DNA of 64,000 nt. It comes from Candidatus Rifleibacteriota bacterium (GTDB lineage: Bacteria > Muiribacteriota > Ozemobacteria > Ozemobacterales > Ozemobacteraceae). Made by a program: the position numbers and the translations under genes. Position 1 is the stretch's first letter; every line of letters begins with the position of its first letter. Below are positions 63,462-64,000 of this stretch, one piece after another. The DNA is taken from contig JAHISQ010000053.1 in the NCBI GenBank assembly GCA_018818125.1, positions 1-64,000 of the forward strand, written 5' to 3'. Below the pieces are notes generated by a model. That model did not search any database. It saw only the letters and a list, made by a program, of their open reading frames with translations, and had not been told where the DNA came from.

Positions 63462-64000
63462 ATGTCGAGCGCAGGTGGCTTCGTATGGCTCGAAGAAAGT
63501 GTGTGGGTAATGTTGAAAATGAGTGATAGCGAGAATGAAGAAGACAGCGGCCGCCCATTTATGGTTCCAGATCGTGAAGTATTCGAAATCACCCGAATGG
63601 GGCTTCCGCTTGATTTAAAAGATAATCTGATCTGCGGACTGGTAATACTACTTGCGATATCCCTGCAGATCAGGCTCAGTGGTACTTTCTGGGCAGAGGG
63701 ACTGATCGGTTTTGGCGGCTTTATTGGTTATGTGTCGATGCGCTACTGGCTGCTGCGTCGGCGCTATGCCGAACCTGGCGAACTGGTCATCGACGCTGCG
63801 CGACTGCATTTGCCCGCCAGCGTTAATGGCGGTGTCGATGATTCTGTTGATCTGGTGAACTGCACGGCAAAGATCTATGTCATGAGTGGCCGCAGCACGA
63901 GCTATTCTTCTATCGTTATCAGGCACGGTTTTCAGCAGGTAAAGATAAACTGGCTCGGTCTCGAACTCAGTAAGCTCGAAAAGGCTTTGCTTGCGCGCAA
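63462..64000 (+). CDS. Membrane protein of unknown function, partial at right edge
   Basis: The frame is open to the window end. Two hydrophobic helices (LICGLVILLAISLQIRL and AEGLIGFGGFIGYVSMRYW), followed by a soluble domain rich in beta strands (LVIDAARLHLPASV..., IYVMSGRSTSYSSIVIRHG). The plan of two helices then a PH-like domain is similar to the protein at 2.2 kb, but the sequences do not obviously match. The start is unclear: ATG at 63462 (AAAGG 4 bases upstream) or ATG at 63510 or 63519. Confidence 0.55.
   Translation, partial: MSSAGGFVWLEESVWVMLKMSDSENEEDSGRPFMVPDREVFEITRMGLPLDLKDNLICGLVILLAISLQIRLSGTFWAEGLIGFGGFIGYVSMRYWLLRRRYAEPGELVIDAARLHLPASVNGGVDDSVDLVNCTAKIYVMSGRSTSYSSIVIRHGFQQVKINWLGLELSKLEKALLAR

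Overview
The window looks like chromosomal DNA of an uncultured diderm bacterium. An outer membrane is implied by an SLH-domain porin, a PorV/UPF0164-like beta-barrel, lipoproteins and Lgt. The gene style (many secreted TPR proteins, secreted beta-propellers, scattered pseudopilin/PilX-type genes, HprK joined to YvcK-WhiA, a fused IIA-HPr-EI) fits a deep-branching lineage such as Candidatus Riflebacteria/Ozemobacteria. That placement is inference and no marker was compared. Coding density is high, promoters are close to the sigma-70 consensus, and Shine-Dalgarno sites are mostly clear.

Layout. 1-2.1 kb: two divergent SH3-domain wall enzymes (a lytic transglycosylase cut by the window edge and an NlpC/CHAP-like protein). 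2.1-3.3 kb: two hypotheticals. 3.4-7.2 kb: leuS with a strong promoter, then a complete ISAs1-family insertion (23 bp-class ends, 10-bp target duplication) at the foot of the leuS terminator. 7.3-15.2 kb: a receiver-HATPase fusion, a TPR/peptidase-MA-like protein on an apparently leaderless mRNA, a metallo-beta-lactamase hydrolase, a YdjM-like membrane protein, hemW, a trypsin-like protease and a membrane TPR protein. 15.2-23.2 kb: a structured leader with terminator followed by a six-gene envelope cluster (SLH porin, lipoprotein, glucodextranase-C-like protein, barrel, two exported unknowns). 23.3-27.4 kb: lgt-hprK-yvcK-whiA. 27.4-31.4 kb (minus): membrane spermidine-synthase-like protein and two pilin-like genes. 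31.5-33.9 kb: a Tat-signal AmrS-type radical SAM protein and an exported unknown. 33.9-40.3 kb (minus): secreted propeller, TPR, 914-aa protein and second propeller.

40.4-48.4 kb: hpf, a PTS IIA, secA, two pilin-like genes, prfB with a programmed +1 frameshift, and a third pilin-like gene. 48.4-50.6 kb: a TPR protein, a 28-aa membrane microprotein and a small helical protein. 50.7-53.9 kb: cysS, mrnC, rlmB. 53.9-59.0 kb: a consensus promoter drives tRNA-Thr, -Tyr, -Thr and tuf, followed by rpmG, tRNA-Trp, secE, nusG, rplK, rplA, an L10 leader with attenuator, rplJ, rplL and a strong terminator with no rpoB behind it. 59.1-63.4 kb: PTS IIA-HPr-EI fusion and a IIC-IIB-IIB permease; a partial membrane protein runs off the right edge.

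Working together: the HPr domain keeps both the EI-phosphorylated His and the HprK-type Ser, so HprK (24 kb), the stand-alone IIA (41 kb) and the fused PTS (59-63 kb) look like one sugar-sensing circuit. The most distinctive unassigned systems are the envelope cluster at 15.5-23.1 kb and the propeller/TPR/large-secreted-protein operon at 33.9-40.3 kb.
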